Source of the DNA: Oleiagrimonas soli
GTDB taxonomy: Bacteria; Pseudomonadota; Gammaproteobacteria; Xanthomonadales; Rhodanobacteraceae
Length of the DNA stretch: 64,000 bases
Reading direction: 5' to 3'
NCBI RefSeq assembly: GCF_000761445.1
Contig: NZ_KN196470.1
Span: forward strand, 169,382 to 233,381
Positions 22,350 through 32,949 of this stretch are shown piece after piece. Made by a program: the position numbers and the translations under genes. Position 1 is the stretch's first letter; each line of letters opens with the position of its first letter. The notes under the pieces are model-generated. The model saw nothing but the letters and a program-made list of their open reading frames with translations. It made no database searches and was not told the DNA's origin.

Positions 22350-25022
22350 TCAGCTGGCGGGTGCTGAATTCAGTGACGCATCCTCGGGATTGAGGATGCG
22401 CCTTGCTTCACGGATCGACGGCAGGTTTGCGGGTGCCGCGCGCCAGTTGTCCAGAAAGATGCTGGCCTTGCGCGAAGCCGCTGCCGGCTTGGTCTTCATC
22501 AGGAACCGAGCCGCATCCAGCGATGCGAGGTTCCACTGGATGGCCCGTGAGCAGATACCCAGTTCGTTTTCGTACAGCTCGCCGAAGGCCAATGGTCGTG
22601 CATCCAGGGCACGCTCGTAGGCGGCTTCGGCATCCGGATCGCCGGCAGCTGCTTTGGCTCGGGCCAGAACCTCTAGCAGTTCCCATAGCGGATGGGAGTC
22701 CGCCGCTGCGGCGATGTGGACCGCTTCCTCGGGTTTACCTTCGCGCAGGGCGACTTCGGCTTTGGCCACGGCGACTAACTGTGCGCGTATCGGATAGCCC
22801 CGCAGTTGGTCATCGCTGCTTGCGACACGGATCGCGCGCTCGGCGAGAGGGACATCCCCGAGACGAGCGGCCCATCGGGCAAAACTGGCCAAAAGCGTCG
22901 GGTAGTCGTAGGACAGGTGGTCCTTCGAGTCGGCATTCATGGACAGCAGGATGTTCAGATTGTGGCGGACCTCATTCAACGCCTGCGGGTTCTCACCCTG
23001 ACCCCACAGCACGCCGACGAGGTCCAGGCGCAAAGCCCAGCCCGAGGAGTCGATGGTGGTCTGCGTGATGGTTTGCAGGCCATGGCGCAGGTTGCTCTCC
23101 GCACTGGCCAGGTCGCCCTGGTCGGCGGTAACCAGCGCCTGGCGGACCGCGAGCGAAATGCTCGTGTTCGAATCGCTGGGTACCTTCTCCAGGAAGGCCA
23201 TGGCCTTGCTGTACTGGCGCGTTGCGACGTAGGCGTCGGCCAGACCCAAGAAGGGGCCGCGGAAGCCATTGTCATAGGCTTCCTTGAAATGATCGATGGC
23301 GCTTTTCTCGTGTCCCAACGCGAGTTCGCAGGTCGCCATGATGTAGGTCGACGCCGGCCGCAAAGCCTGCGGCAGGCTGGCGGCGTGGCGCAGGTACGGC
23401 AGGCCGGATTCGCAGTCGTTCATGTTCGCTGCGTAGAACAGGCCCGCATTGTTCGATGCGCTCGGTGCGTCGGGATACAGGTCGGCCAGCACCTTCCAGG
23501 CCGCGGTCACGGCGGTCATCGGCTGGTCGTTGGTGATCTTCTGGGCGCGCAGCTTCGCGCGCTCGAAGGAACTCAGGCGGTTGGCATTCTTGAACGCCTT
23601 GTCGATCGCCTTCTGCGCCAGGCTCTTGCGGCCAAGCACGATGTAGTTCGCGGCCTGCATGGCATAGGCGGAAGCGAAGCCCGGATCCAGCTTCACGGCA
23701 TGGTTCAGCATGTCGAGCGAGAGGTGGTAGTCGCCGCGCGAACGCGCCTGTCCCGCCAGCGAATAGGCGCGCAGGGCATCCAAGTTGGACGTCGTGACCT
23801 GTTCGAGCGGGACGCTCGAGGCCTTGATCTGCGGCAGCGATTCGCCCAGTTTCGTGCGCAGTTCGACCAGAAGATTGTCGATGGCCTTGACCACGGCGTC
23901 ATAGCTCGGTGCAGTCGCGCTGACCGTGTTGATGACTTTCCGCGTGTTCGGGTCGATCAGCTGGGCTTCGATGAGAAGACCGTGGCCGGCGTTGGTGACG
24001 CGCGGCACGATCAGTGCGCGTGCATTGTTGCGTAGGGCGATCTCGGCGCCGATCTTGGGATCGATATGCGTCTTCTCGTCGAGCTTCATCAGCCCCAGGG
24101 TCTGACTCATCTTGGCCGGTGCGATCACGTTCACGTATCGCGACTGCTGCAGGCCGATGCGGATCGCGGTATCGATCGTGTTGTCGTAGTCCGACTGGCC
24201 GGTCTGATTTTGCACGTCCGCGATGACTACCCAGTCGCGTGCGGCGAAGTCGATCGTGGGTGGTTGGCGAAGCAGTAGCCACAGCAGGCTGCCGATGCCG
24301 ATCAGTGCCAGCAGGCTGGCGACGGTCAGCGTCGAAGGGCGTCGCCACCATGGCAGGATGCGACGCGCTACGCCGCGATGAACGGGGGTGACGAAATCCG
24401 CGATGCCGGCTTCGCCCACCTCGTAGACTTCCAAGGGCTCTGCGATGCCGCGGATGCGGTACAGGCCGTGCGAGCGCCATTCGGCTTCGGGACAGTCCTC
24501 GGCGATTTCCTCGTGGCCGCGGCGGGCGATGCTGGCGGCGACGCCGGAGAGCAGGATCTGTTGCGGTCGCGCCAGCGACGACAGGCGCGCGGCGACCGGC
24601 TTGGCCAGGCCTTCGACTTCGATCGGCTTGGCGCCGCGGCTGATGTCCTCGGGGGTGTTTTCCCACATCACCACGTCGCCGACGTGGATGCCCACGCGTG
24701 CGCGGACGTCGACTTCCTCGGCCTCGGACATGAAGCGCAGTCCGCGCTGGTAGGCCAGTGCGAAGGCGACGGCCTGGGTCGGGCGCTCGAACAGCAGCAG
24801 GTAGCCGTCGGTCTTGTCGATTTCGCGGCCGCCGTGCTCGTCGATCAGCGCACGGGTCAGGCGGTCGTGCTTGCGCAGTAGCGCGGCGGCGCGGCGATCG
24901 CCGAGGCGTTCGACCAGGGCGGTGGAGTCGGCCAGGTCGCACACCACCATGGTGCGCAGCACGGGCTGTCCGGCGGCGGTGGCGTGTCGCCAGGAGATGC
25001 CGACGTCCATGGACTCAGACAT
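22350..25022 (-). CDS. Class III nucleotide cyclase with TPR region (peptide-modification-system cyclase; XC_0250-like)
   Basis: 890 aa. Residues 20-205 form a class III cyclase domain: VVCDLADSTALVERLGD (first metal Asp, D29), IDKTDGYLLLF (second Asp, D72), RARVGIHVGDVV and VAARLSSLARPQQILLSG. One membrane helix follows at about 231-251, then a globular region, then many TPR-like helices (residues about 395-870) that suggest protein docking. At the usual transition-state Asn the aligned residue appears to be Pro142. Start choices are ATG 25022 or 25010. The gene begins 4 bases after the stop of the GGDEF gene, so they form one operon. In Xanthomonas campestris a similar adjacent pair makes and senses cGMP; the nucleotide made here is inferred. 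Confidence 0.85.
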   Translation of the reverse strand: MSESMDVGISWRHATAAGQPVLRTMVVCDLADSTALVERLGDRRAAALLRKHDRLTRALIDEHGGREIDKTDGYLLLFERPTQAVAFALAYQRGLRFMSEAEEVDVRARVGIHVGDVVMWENTPEDISRGAKPIEVEGLAKPVAARLSSLARPQQILLSGVAASIARRGHEEIAEDCPEAEWRSHGLYRIRGIAEPLEVYEVGEAGIADFVTPVHRGVARRILPWWRRPSTLTVASLLALIGIGSLLWLLLRQPPTIDFAARDWVVIADVQNQTGQSDYDNTIDTAIRIGLQQSRYVNVIAPAKMSQTLGLMKLDEKTHIDPKIGAEIALRNNARALIVPRVTNAGHGLLIEAQLIDPNTRKVINTVSATAPSYDAVVKAIDNLLVELRTKLGESLPQIKASSVPLEQVTTSNLDALRAYSLAGQARSRGDYHLSLDMLNHAVKLDPGFASAYAMQAANYIVLGRKSLAQKAIDKAFKNANRLSSFERAKLRAQKITNDQPMTAVTAAWKVLADLYPDAPSASNNAGLFYAANMNDCESGLPYLRHAASLPQALRPASTYIMATCELALGHEKSAIDHFKEAYDNGFRGPFLGLADAYVATRQYSKAMAFLEKVPSDSNTSISLAVRQALVTADQGDLASAESNLRHGLQTITQTTIDSSGWALRLDLVGVLWGQGENPQALNEVRHNLNILLSMNADSKDHLSYDYPTLLASFARWAARLGDVPLAERAIRVASSDDQLRGYPIRAQLVAVAKAEVALREGKPEEAVHIAAAADSHPLWELLEVLARAKAAAGDPDAEAAYERALDARPLAFGELYENELGICSRAIQWNLASLDAARFLMKTKPAAASRKASIFLDNWRAAPANLPSIREARRILNPEDASLNSAPAS

Positions 25023-25026
25023 GGCT

Positions 25027-26061
25027 TCAGGTTTCGGCGTCGGTCAGCCCGGATACGTGCCATCCGTCGCCGCCGATGGCCTTCACGCTGTAGAGCGCGC
25101 GGTCGATGTCGCTGTACCACACGGACCAACCGTCGATGTAGCGGCACAGTCCGCCGCCGATGCTGACGCTGGCCAGCAGTTGCGGTTGATCGACTTCGGC
25201 GAAACCGAGGTTTCGCACGCCTTCGAGAATCTGGTTGGCGCGCTCGCACAGTTCGCCGGACGTGTTGACCTGGCACAGCAAGGCGAACTCGTCGCCGCCC
25301 AGGCGGCAGGCGAGATCGCAGTTGCGTGCCGCGTCACTGACCACGCGGGCGACCGCGCACAGCACCTCGTCGCCGACCATGTGGCCGCACTGGTCGTTGA
25401 TCTGCTTGAAGCGATCCAGGTCGATCAGCAGCAAACCCAGCTGCAGGTCGCCGCTGGGCGGCGACAGGTTGTCCAGATAGGCGTACAGGCCGCGGCGGTT
25501 GCACAGGCCGGTCATGTCGTCGGTGCGTACCTGATCCTCGGCGCGGGTCAGCTCGCCGCGCGTCTTGCGCAGCGACTCCATCGCGCGGATCAGGTCCTCG
25601 TTGCGGCGTTGCAGGCCGAGTACGAGTTGCTGCTCGCTGGCAACCAGATAGGAGAACGAGCGGCGCATGAACTGCACCATGCGGTCCGGCTGGCTCTGCA
25701 GCAGGATGTCGAAGCCGGGTTGGTCGACCGACCACAGTTCGCAGTCGGTGACCGCGACGGCATTGGCCATGCGCGCGTGGTGACCGATGAACAGCGCCAA
25801 TTCGCCGAAGAACTCGCGCTCGCCCAGCGTCTTGTTTTGCATGTGTCCGGCGAAATCGAGCCGAATCTGCCCGCTGTCGATGATGAACATGCATTGGCCG
25901 ATCTCGCCGCGGCGGAACAGCACCTGGCCGGCGGAGACGGTGCAGCGGGTGCCGACCGAGCAGAACGAACCCATCTCGGCCCCGGACAGGCGGCGGATGT
26001 AGGCGTCGTCGGACAGGTACCCGGAGACGCTTCTGCTGGTTTCGGCGTGGGGCGTGACCAC
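25027..26061 (-). CDS. cNMP-binding diguanylate cyclase (XC_0249-like)
   Basis: 344 aa from the GTG at 26061, which follows a good AGGAG site at seven bases. Residues about 25-140 are a CRP-type cyclic-nucleotide-binding domain (VSAGQVLFRRGEIGQCMFII, EREFFGELALFIG). A short helical linker (140-175) follows, then a GGDEF domain (180-340) with the intact active site RLGGDEFALL and an upstream inhibitory RxxD (R246-N-C-D249). It should make c-di-GMP under control of a bound cyclic nucleotide. It is the promoter-proximal gene of the operon with the class III cyclase, suggesting that the cyclase supplies the ligand. Confidence 0.9.
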   Translation of the reverse strand: MVTPHAETSRSVSGYLSDDAYIRRLSGAEMGSFCSVGTRCTVSAGQVLFRRGEIGQCMFIIDSGQIRLDFAGHMQNKTLGEREFFGELALFIGHHARMANAVAVTDCELWSVDQPGFDILLQSQPDRMVQFMRRSFSYLVASEQQLVLGLQRRNEDLIRAMESLRKTRGELTRAEDQVRTDDMTGLCNRRGLYAYLDNLSPPSGDLQLGLLLIDLDRFKQINDQCGHMVGDEVLCAVARVVSDAARNCDLACRLGGDEFALLCQVNTSGELCERANQILEGVRNLGFAEVDQPQLLASVSIGGGLCRYIDGWSVWYSDIDRALYSVKAIGGDGWHVSGLTDAET

Positions 26062-26186
26062 AGGCCTGCTCCTGACAAAGACAATTTCTGAGACTCCATC
26101 GTAGCAACTTCGAGGGCTGTGAACACGCGTTTTCGGCAAGAGCGCCAGCGCGGAATTCCTCCGCGCCGGCAAGGACTTGAGTGGGA

Positions 26187-27491
<1,305 letters not shown>

Positions 27492-27521
27492 GAGCGTTCT
27501 CCGGGGGGCGTCGGGATGCGG

Positions 27522-29120
<1,599 letters not shown>

Positions 29121-29174
29121 GGGCCACCTCCAGCGATGCGATTCGGAGGTTCAGGCTGCGCTTGCGATATCTAT

Positions 29175-29203
29175 TTGACAAAGTAAATGTTTCAATTCAT
29201 AAT
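29175..29203 (+). promoter_or_regulatory. Sigma-70 promoter for the LysR gene
   Basis: A perfect TTGACA (29175-29180), 17 bases, then CATAAT (29198-29203). The start point would fall near 29210, about 50 bases before the regulator's ATG. Confidence 0.72.
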
Positions 29204-29218
29204 ATTGATAAATTCAAT
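29192..29218. promoter_or_regulatory. Candidate LysR operator between aceB and its divergent regulator
   Basis: ATTGATAAATTCAAT (29204-29218) is an interrupted palindrome with ATTGA/TCAAT arms, and a further TTCAAT copy lies at 29192-29197. The copies overlap the -10 box of the LysR promoter, as expected for autoregulation by a divergently transcribed LysR protein. Confidence 0.5.
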
Positions 29219-29263
29219 GTTATTTTTAGTTCTTTGATTCTTCGAGGATAAAACAGGCAGTGC

Positions 29264-30262
29264 ATGGCCCAAAAAACGCCAAGAAAAGCCGCGAAGCGTG
29301 AATCCGGACCGCCGGAACAGCGCTTCTACTACAAGGGCAACCGCCACAAGCAGCTGCGCGCCTTCGTCTACACGGTGAAGCTGGGCACGCTGACCCGCGC
29401 GGCCGAGGCATTGTTCCTGTCGCAGCCGTCGGTCAGCCTGCAGATCAAGGCGCTGGAGCGCGAACTCGACGTCACTCTGCTGGAACGCACGCGCCGACGC
29501 ATCACCGTGACCGACGCCGGCGAGGCGCTGTACGAACTGGCGCGGCCGCTGGTGGAGGGCTGGGAGACGCTGGATCGCGACTTCCGCACGCGCCTGCAGG
29601 GTCTCAAGAGCGGCTCGCTGACCATCGCCGCCGGCGCCTCCACCATCCAGTACCTGCTGCCGACCCTGGTGCAGGCCTACCGCGAGCAGATGCCGGCCGT
29701 GCATCTGGAGCTGGCCAACGTCACCGGCAAGGACGGCCTGGCGCTGCTGCGCAACGACGGCGCCGATTTCGCCGTCGGTTCGATGCTCGACGTGCCGCAC
29801 GATCTGGCCTACGCGCCGGTGTACCACTTCGACCCGATGCTGATCATGCCGCCCGATCATCCGCTGGCGGACAAGGACGACATCGCCATCGAGGACCTTT
29901 CGCCCTACGGCCTGATCCTGCCGCCGCAGCGATTGACGACCTACCGGCTGGTCGATCTGGTGTTCCAGCAGCGTCAGGTGCCCTACACCGTGGCCATCGA
30001 GGTCGGCGGCTGGGAAGTCATCAAGCACTATGTGGCGATGGGGCTGGGCATCTCCATCGTCACCGGCATCTGCCTGACCGAGGAAGATCACGCGCATCTG
30101 GCGGTGCGCAACATGCGCCGCTATTTCCCGCAGCGCAGCTACGGTGTGGTGATGCGCAAGGGCAAGTACCTCAGTCCCGAGGCGCGCGTGTTTCTGGACC
30201 TGATCCGCCCCGGCCTGCTGACGCATCGCGAGTACGACGAATCCGGACACTCCGCGCGCTGA
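29264..30262 (+). CDS. LysR-family transcriptional regulator, divergent from aceBA
   Basis: 332 aa. After a basic 25-residue extension, the winged helix-turn-helix reads LRAFVYTVKLGTLTRAAEAL and FLSQPSVSLQIKALERELDV. A periplasmic-binding-like effector domain follows (SLTIAAGASTIQYLLPTLVQ, AMGLGISIVTGICLTEED), with closest overall feel to CysB-type regulators. Its position, divergent from aceB with palindromes between them, makes the glyoxylate shunt its likely target. The effector is unknown. Confidence 0.92.
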   Translation: MAQKTPRKAAKRESGPPEQRFYYKGNRHKQLRAFVYTVKLGTLTRAAEALFLSQPSVSLQIKALERELDVTLLERTRRRITVTDAGEALYELARPLVEGWETLDRDFRTRLQGLKSGSLTIAAGASTIQYLLPTLVQAYREQMPAVHLELANVTGKDGLALLRNDGADFAVGSMLDVPHDLAYAPVYHFDPMLIMPPDHPLADKDDIAIEDLSPYGLILPPQRLTTYRLVDLVFQQRQVPYTVAIEVGGWEVIKHYVAMGLGISIVTGICLTEEDHAHLAVRNMRRYFPQRSYGVVMRKGKYLSPEARVFLDLIRPGLLTHREYDESGHSAR

Positions 30263-30277
30263 CGGGCGCAGCCGGCG

Positions 30278-31300
30278 CTACTCGGAATTCGCGGGCACGC
30301 CAGCCAGGTCGATCACCCACTTCGGCGACGTCGGCTCGCCGCTGTAGAACTTCCATGACCGGCCTTCGGCCATCGCCCAGCGGTGGATCCAGCTGGTGCC
30401 CAGCGCGCTGGTGAAGGTGTCCGGGCGCTGATAGGCGGGATCCTGCATGGCCTGCTCCAGACTCACGAAGCGGTACCCGCGCTGGCGCAGCGCGGCGACG
30501 AAATCGGGGTAGGTGTCGGCGTTGAGCGCGTTGGCGTGCAGCAGCATCACCTGCGGCAACGGGTAGCCGAGCAGCTTGATCGAGCGATGCTGGAAGTAGT
30601 TGACCATGCGCAGCAGGTACGGCACGTATTGCGCGCGCAGCTTCGTTTGCGTGGCGGTGTCGCCGCGATCCAGCGCCTTGGCGTACGCGGCGGCCCAGAT
30701 CCAGTCGGAATCGGTGATCGTGACCGGCGCGATACGGTAGCCGTGATCGTTCAGAAACGTCTTCATCGCCGCCTTGGCTTCGAGCGTGCGTCCGGTGCGC
30801 AGGTACGGATGGCGGAACCAGTGCGGCTTGAGGCCGCGTTTGGCCAGCAAGGGCCGCAGCACCGCGTCGCAGGCGAGGATGTCCTTCTCGTCGGCCGGCA
30901 CGCCGACCGCGTTCAGGTCGACGTGCGTGGCGGTGTGGTTGCCCAGTTCCAGTCCGGCGTCGAGCCAGGCATGGAGCATCGCCACGCGGTCGGGTTGCTG
31001 CTGTCCATGCACGAGCAGGCGCGCGGAATTGACGAAGCCGATCGCGGGCGTCTTGGCCTGCTTGATCGCCTGCAGCAGACGCGCGGATTCGGCGGCGATG
31101 CGCGGCGGCACGCTGCCGTGCGCCGGCAGCGGCGTGTTCGGATCGAGGCTGGCCCAGGGCAGGTCGTCGAAGGTGATGGCGATGCGCAACGCGGGTGGCG
31201 TGGCGGCAGGTTTTGCGACGGTGGCGTTCTGCGCCATCGCGGCCACGGTCGGCAGCAGGCAAACGAGTGCGACACAGACGAGGTGCGGCCATCCTTTCAT
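30278..31300 (-). CDS. Secreted polysaccharide deacetylase (NodB domain)
   Basis: 340 aa with a signal peptide (WPHLVCVALVCLLPTVAAMA). The NodB-type metal-dependent deacetylase domain shows motif 1 ITFDDLPW, motif 2 LELGNHTATHVDL (the H-x3-H metal ligands) and motif 3 HWFRHPYLRTG. These enzymes remove N- or O-acetyl groups from carbohydrates. The start at 31300 has a strong GGAAGGGGG ribosome-binding site; ATG 31321 lies 7 codons upstream. It is 158 bases downstream of the barrel gene on the same strand and probably belongs to the exopolysaccharide operon. Confidence 0.9.
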   Translation of the reverse strand: MKGWPHLVCVALVCLLPTVAAMAQNATVAKPAATPPALRIAITFDDLPWASLDPNTPLPAHGSVPPRIAAESARLLQAIKQAKTPAIGFVNSARLLVHGQQQPDRVAMLHAWLDAGLELGNHTATHVDLNAVGVPADEKDILACDAVLRPLLAKRGLKPHWFRHPYLRTGRTLEAKAAMKTFLNDHGYRIAPVTITDSDWIWAAAYAKALDRGDTATQTKLRAQYVPYLLRMVNYFQHRSIKLLGYPLPQVMLLHANALNADTYPDFVAALRQRGYRFVSLEQAMQDPAYQRPDTFTSALGTSWIHRWAMAEGRSWKFYSGEPTSPKWVIDLAGVPANSE

Positions 31301-31458
31301 GTGTTTCCCCCTTCCCTTCATGGCATCACGATGCGCGCGGGTCGTGCTGCCGCGTCGCAGCGCGGTTCCGTTGCACCGACGAACGTCCTTGCGGACGGTG
31401 CAGATGTTTCACCCGTGCCGCGCCGAACCGCGGTGCGGCCGCGGATCGGGCGCGGCGC

Positions 31459-32949
31459 TCACCGCACCGACGGGCAGCGGTCGGCGCGGAATTCGCAGAA
31501 GCGATAGCGCAGCTCCAGGCCGACGTTGCTGCCGATGTAGCGGCCGAACTGGTTCAGGCGCTGGCTGTAGCCGGCGCGACCGACCAGTTGCCAATGCGTG
31601 AAGATGCCGACGGTCAGCGCGCCGCTGATGTCGAACGCCCGCTTCCACTGACTGAACGTCTCGTCTCTCTGCTGACCGAGCGCGGTCGACAGCGACAGTC
31701 CGACTTCGTCGCTGATCGAGATGTAGCTGGATGCCGTGAACGCGTAGCGACGGTAGCGATCGGGGCTGTAGTAGCCGTTGTCGGTGTTGAGGCTGTTGTG
31801 CTGTGTCTCGCCCTGCACGCCGAGATCGAGCGTTGCCCGCTCGCCGCGGTACACGGCGCGGGCGTAGCTGACGAGCGCGGAAGCGCGACGGTTGTCGTCG
31901 TCGAAGTCGTCGTGTGCGATGTGCGCGTCGATGCGGTCGCGCAGCGTCGGTGTCCAGCTCAGGTCGACGGCCAGGCCGTTGCGCATCACCGTCAGCGCGC
32001 GCGGCGAGGCGTCGACGCGGTCGCGGTCGGCGGTGATCGTGTAACGGAAGGCGTCGCTGGCGTACTGCGAGAACAGCAGGTGGCCGATGGTTTCGTTTTC
32101 ACCGCCCCGGCCGTTGTCGATGCGCGAATTGCCCAGCCACAGCTCCAGTGCGATGTCGGGCGACGGCGCGAAGCGCAGACCGGAGCCGATGCGGTCCTCG
32201 TCGACGTGGTTGTCGCCCAGCAACGGCGCGAACGGGCCACCGAACGGCGCCGAGTGTCGTCGCCGCGTGACGTCGGCCAGCAGTCGCCAGCGATCGGCCA
32301 ACCAGAGGCTGCTGTCGAGGTCGAGCGTGCGGATTTCGATGTGGTCGGAATCGCTGTACAGCGAAGGCGTCAGGCCGACCCAGGAGAACAGCGGCAGGCG
32401 CACCGCCTTGGCGAGGTCGTTGGTGTCCTTGTCGTCGGGCTTGTCGGCCTGCACGGTGGCCAGCGCCGGCAGAGCTTGCTGCGGCCATTCGCCCTGACGC
32501 AGGATCAGCGCCTGGGTCCAGGCGTTGTCGTCGTCGCTCGGGTCGGCCGCGTATAGCGGTGCATTGATGGCCAGGGCGGCGTGGCGACGCTCGGCCCAGG
32601 CCAGCACGCGCGCGCGCAGCGCAAGGGCTTCCTGGTCGTTGGCGCCGAACTTGGCCAGGGCATCGTCGGCCTTCGCGTAGGCGCCCATCCAGGCGAGGAA
32701 GCGCGCGCGGTCGAGCTGTGCGGCGTGATCGTTCGGATGCGCGGCGAGGTAGACGTCGATCAGACGCAGAGCCTTGGCGGTGTGGCCGTCCCATGCCGCG
32801 CTCAGCGCCGGCTGGTAGGGAACCGCGCTCTGCGCGCGAACGGCTGTCAGGGGCAACGTGCAGGCCAGCGCGAAGGCGGTGAGCAGGGTGGCTCGACCCA
32901 GCGCCGCAGCGCGGGCAGAGGCCCGACGGCGATGTGTCATTTGCGCCAT
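31459..32949 (-). CDS. TPR-containing outer-membrane beta-barrel protein (polysaccharide export porin candidate)
   Basis: 496 aa. Signal peptide (ALGRATLLTAFALACTLPLT, cut after AVRAQ), then an N-terminal TPR-like helical part (residues about 50-200: AKALRLIDVYLAAHPNDHAA, QLDRARFLAWMGAYAKADDA). A C-terminal region of amphipathic strands ends in LELRYRFCEFRADRCPSVR. TPR-plus-barrel is the layout of PgaA-type exporters. The start at 32949 has an AAGGA site; ATG 32940 overlaps the glycosyltransferase stop and is an alternative. Its position after a membrane glycosyltransferase supports polymer export, but no specific family is certain. Confidence 0.8.
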   Translation of the reverse strand: MAQMTHRRRASARAAALGRATLLTAFALACTLPLTAVRAQSAVPYQPALSAAWDGHTAKALRLIDVYLAAHPNDHAAQLDRARFLAWMGAYAKADDALAKFGANDQEALALRARVLAWAERRHAALAINAPLYAADPSDDDNAWTQALILRQGEWPQQALPALATVQADKPDDKDTNDLAKAVRLPLFSWVGLTPSLYSDSDHIEIRTLDLDSSLWLADRWRLLADVTRRRHSAPFGGPFAPLLGDNHVDEDRIGSGLRFAPSPDIALELWLGNSRIDNGRGGENETIGHLLFSQYASDAFRYTITADRDRVDASPRALTVMRNGLAVDLSWTPTLRDRIDAHIAHDDFDDDNRRASALVSYARAVYRGERATLDLGVQGETQHNSLNTDNGYYSPDRYRRYAFTASSYISISDEVGLSLSTALGQQRDETFSQWKRAFDISGALTVGIFTHWQLVGRAGYSQRLNQFGRYIGSNVGLELRYRFCEFRADRCPSVR

